Shown: in pieces, positions 14,818 through 16,131 of the stretch
Layout: the number at the start of each line of letters is the position of its first letter
Position numbering within the stretch: position 1 is the first letter of the stretch
Program-made: the position numbers and the translations under genes
NCBI GenBank assembly: GCA_050954885.1
Contig: JBPBPI010000182.1
Location: forward strand, 1 to 16,131
Length of the DNA stretch: 16,131 nt
Reading direction: 5' to 3'
Origin: JBPBPI01 sp050954885
GTDB lineage: Bacteria; Pseudomonadota; Alphaproteobacteria; Caedimonadales; Caedimonadaceae
The notes under the pieces: model-generated
What the model was told of the DNA's origin: nothing
What the model saw: the letters and a program-made list of their open reading frames with translations, nothing else
Database searches by the model: none

Positions 14818-14852
14818 CAAATCCTTAAATTAGGATTTAATTTAGGGATTTG
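14818..14852. terminator. 14-bp hairpin shared by two convergent genes
   Basis: The arm 14818-14831 (CAAATCCTTAAATT) pairs with 14839-14852 (AATTTAGGGATTTG) over 14 consecutive base pairs with a single G-U, around a 7-nt loop. It lies between the ends of the convergent secreted-protein gene (stop at 14803) and the LRR gene (stop at 14865). A-rich sequence on the left side gives a U-rich tail for minus-strand transcripts; the plus-strand tail is A-rich, so termination of the LRR transcript is better supported. Confidence 0.65.
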
Positions 14853-14864
14853 AAAATAAAAATA

Positions 14865-15914
14865 TTAAAAAATATCTCTATCAAATAAAAATAACCTTAT
14901 TAAGTCGATCTCATTATTGGGTATATTATTTTTTAAATCTTGACGATCAAAATTTATATTAGGTAAATCTTTTTCTAATTGAATGCGATTTTCTTGATCC
15001 ATTTTGCCAAAACTAAACCAATATGACTTATATTCTACAATATTTGTTAGAAAAAAGTCACAAAATTCATGGATTCCTCCAAGTGTAATTTTATTATTAG
15101 AAAAATCGGTAACACGAATATTGGTATCTTTTAAAGCCAATGCTAAATCTTTTAAGTCATTATTTAAATCTTTATCTTCAATGTTATTTTGACTTAAGTT
15201 GAGCGTATAAACGGGTGTTCCTTGAAGCCCTTTAATAAGATCATAAGCACCTGTAAAATTTAAATCACAGCCTATTAAATTAAGTGTGTGGACGCGACTG
15301 TTTATAAAGATTTTACCAAAGTTATACAAATAGTTAGAATTAAAATTATTATATGATAGATCGAAAGTCCCAATATTTTTTTTTGTAAAAATGCTGCTGC
15401 GTTCCTGAAATTTTTCTCCTGTTATTTTTCTATCACTACGAATACATAAAGTTTTTACACATGTCCCTTCAAGAGACTTGATCAAACAAATAACACCTTT
15501 ATCCCCTAATTTATTTACATGTAAGAAAACACGATTAACTTTAGTTTCTTGAAGAGAGTCACCAAGTTTTTGAGCAAGTGCAGAAGTGATTTTATCACGT
15601 GTAAAAGAAACCTCGGTAATTTGACTTCCTTTAATGTAAGGCCAATAGTCTTGGGGTAAGTCGATTACTTTTCCAATTAGGCTGTACCAGAAAAAACTTG
15701 AGATTTCACGAGTATCTTTAGAAAGATTCTTTCGTTTATATCCTTTAAATATTAAAGCAGAGTAAGAAGAAAATATAGGCTTATTTTCAACTCCCTGCTT
15801 AAAAATATCTTTTGCTTCAAAGCCGGTGATACGTGTGAAAAAGTCACGATTCAATAACATAAGCGGTATGATGAGTTCACAGCCATTCAAAATACGAACT
15901 TGATCAGGATCCAT
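14865..15914 (-). CDS. Leucine-rich-repeat protein (ribonuclease-inhibitor type), possibly 5'-truncated
   Basis: A 349-residue protein from the first ATG. Roughly residues 98-290 hold about five RI-type LRRs of 28-30 residues with the pattern LxLxxNxLxxxGaxxLxxxL; clear copies include FDLSYNNFNS, LNLIGCDLNFTGAYDLIKGL, LNLSQNNIEDKDL and TDFSNNKITLGGIHEF. Such repeats form a curved protein-binding surface, and in protist and amoeba endosymbionts they are frequent among candidate host-directed proteins. The N-terminal ~95 residues are of unknown type. No signal peptide or membrane segment is visible. The ATG at 15914 has no SD, and coding-like sequence continues upstream for about 50 codons with no start, so the true N-terminus is probably missing. 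It may be a pseudogene or expressed from a non-standard start. Confidence 0.78.
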   Translation of the reverse strand: MDPDQVRILNGCELIIPLMLLNRDFFTRITGFEAKDIFKQGVENKPIFSSYSALIFKGYKRKNLSKDTREISSFFWYSLIGKVIDLPQDYWPYIKGSQITEVSFTRDKITSALAQKLGDSLQETKVNRVFLHVNKLGDKGVICLIKSLEGTCVKTLCIRSDRKITGEKFQERSSIFTKKNIGTFDLSYNNFNSNYLYNFGKIFINSRVHTLNLIGCDLNFTGAYDLIKGLQGTPVYTLNLSQNNIEDKDLNNDLKDLALALKDTNIRVTDFSNNKITLGGIHEFCDFFLTNIVEYKSYWFSFGKMDQENRIQLEKDLPNINFDRQDLKNNIPNNEIDLIRLFLFDRDIF

Positions 15915-16067
15915 CTTTAAATAGTTTAAAATATTGTGCCAATAGGTGTGGGAAATAACCTTATTTTCCCAATATTGAGGATGAACTGCTCTGATCTTGG
16001 TTAAAGTTTCTTCTAAACAACGTAGATCATTTATTATTTTAACCCGAGTTGCGTTTAAGGATAATTA
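15915..16067 (-). other. Coding-like upstream extension of the LRR gene, lacking a start codon
   Basis: In frame with the LRR protein the minus strand stays open for 50 codons up to TAA at 16067-16065. It contains no ATG, GTG or TTG. The translation looks like real protein, with segments such as RCLEETLTKIRAVHPQYW and NKVISHTYWHNILNYLK. The simplest explanation is that the original 5' end was cut off and replaced by foreign sequence somewhere near 16041-16067. Confidence 0.55.
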
Positions 16068-16131
16068 AAAAAGATCATTAGTATTGAGGTAAACTCTTGA
16101 GACTTAAACATCAGGAGTTCCCTCAATGGAT
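16041..16131 (+). mobile_element. Possible insertion-element end with the start of an ORF
   Basis: The sequence changes character next to the disrupted LRR frame. AACCCGAGTTGCGTTTAAGG at 16041-16060 is richer in G+C than its surroundings and could be a terminal inverted repeat. At the right edge a new plus-strand ORF seems to begin: ATG at 16126 with an AGGAG ribosome binding site at 16113-16117. Only two codons are in the window, so the gene cannot be identified. The insertion-element reading is inference, by analogy with the IS630 fragment at the other edge. Confidence 0.35.
16084..16126 (+). promoter_or_regulatory. Hairpin covering the ribosome binding site of the edge ORF
   Basis: TTGAGG...AACTC (16084-16096) pairs with GAGTT...CCTCAA (16115-16126) over 11 base pairs with a small TA/C bulge. 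The right arm includes part of the AGGAG site and the first base of the ATG, so the folded mRNA would hide the start. Such hairpins limit transposase translation from read-through transcripts in several IS families; here that role is only a suggestion. Confidence 0.4.

Noticed and set aside
1..16131. tRNA, rRNA, CRISPR array or tandem-repeat arrays
   Set aside because: Reading both strands I saw no cloverleaf or rRNA signature, no regularly spaced direct repeats and no cas-like gene; a covariance-model search would be needed to exclude small ncRNAs.

Overview
The window looks like part of the genome of an AT-rich intracellular alphaproteobacterium, most plausibly a Holosporales-type (Caedibacter/Paracaedibacter-like) protist endosymbiont. 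The evidence is the gene order nuoJ-K-L-M-N, birA, coaX, RNase J, DUF1467, which is the usual alphaproteobacterial nuo-birA-rnj neighbourhood; a LdtR-like MarR regulator; a bolA-grxD pair; host-interaction-type genes (an RI-type leucine-rich-repeat protein and an unrecognised secreted protein); and transposon sequence at the left edge and possibly at the right edge. The taxonomic placement is inference from gene content.

Region by region: (1) 1-53 is the 5' end of an IS630-family transposase leaving the window on the left, with AT-rich non-coding DNA up to 332. (2) 333-824, minus strand, is a stand-alone YbaK/ProX-type aminoacyl-tRNA editing protein. (3) 1049-10729, plus strand, is one tight operon-like run, mostly 0-20 bp apart and in places overlapping. 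It holds five membrane subunits of respiratory complex I (nuoJ-N), then biotin ligase, type III pantothenate kinase, RNase J and a small DUF1467 membrane protein. A good sigma70-like promoter sits just upstream of nuoJ, so this half of the nuo operon is separated from nuoA-I. (4) 10793-11287 is a MarR/LdtR-like regulator with a perfect palindrome between promoter and ribosome binding site. (5) 11284-12803, minus strand, is bolA - grxD - a HAD phosphatase with a degraded UbiA-like membrane tail, converging on and overlapping the MarR gene. (6) 13013-16131 is an accessory stretch: an unknown multi-pass membrane protein, an unknown secreted lysine-rich protein preceded by a long inverted repeat, a shared hairpin terminator, and a minus-strand LRR protein whose 5' end seems to have been lost next to a possible insertion element at the right edge.

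Functionally, the core is energy metabolism (the proton-pumping arm of NADH:quinone oxidoreductase) together with cofactor use (biotin, CoA) and RNA decay. BolA and the CGFS glutaredoxin probably handle [2Fe-2S] clusters, which complex I also needs. The most unusual observations are a NuoJ about 100 residues longer than normal because of an internal insertion carrying extra membrane segments; a CoaX lacking one of the family's conserved active-site aspartates; a HAD-UbiA fusion reduced to a HAD domain plus a short non-catalytic membrane remnant; and an LRR gene with about 50 codons of coding-like sequence upstream of its first ATG but no start codon. I did not find a clearly new multi-gene system such as a defence island or CRISPR; the novelty lies in these altered single genes and the regulatory hairpins.
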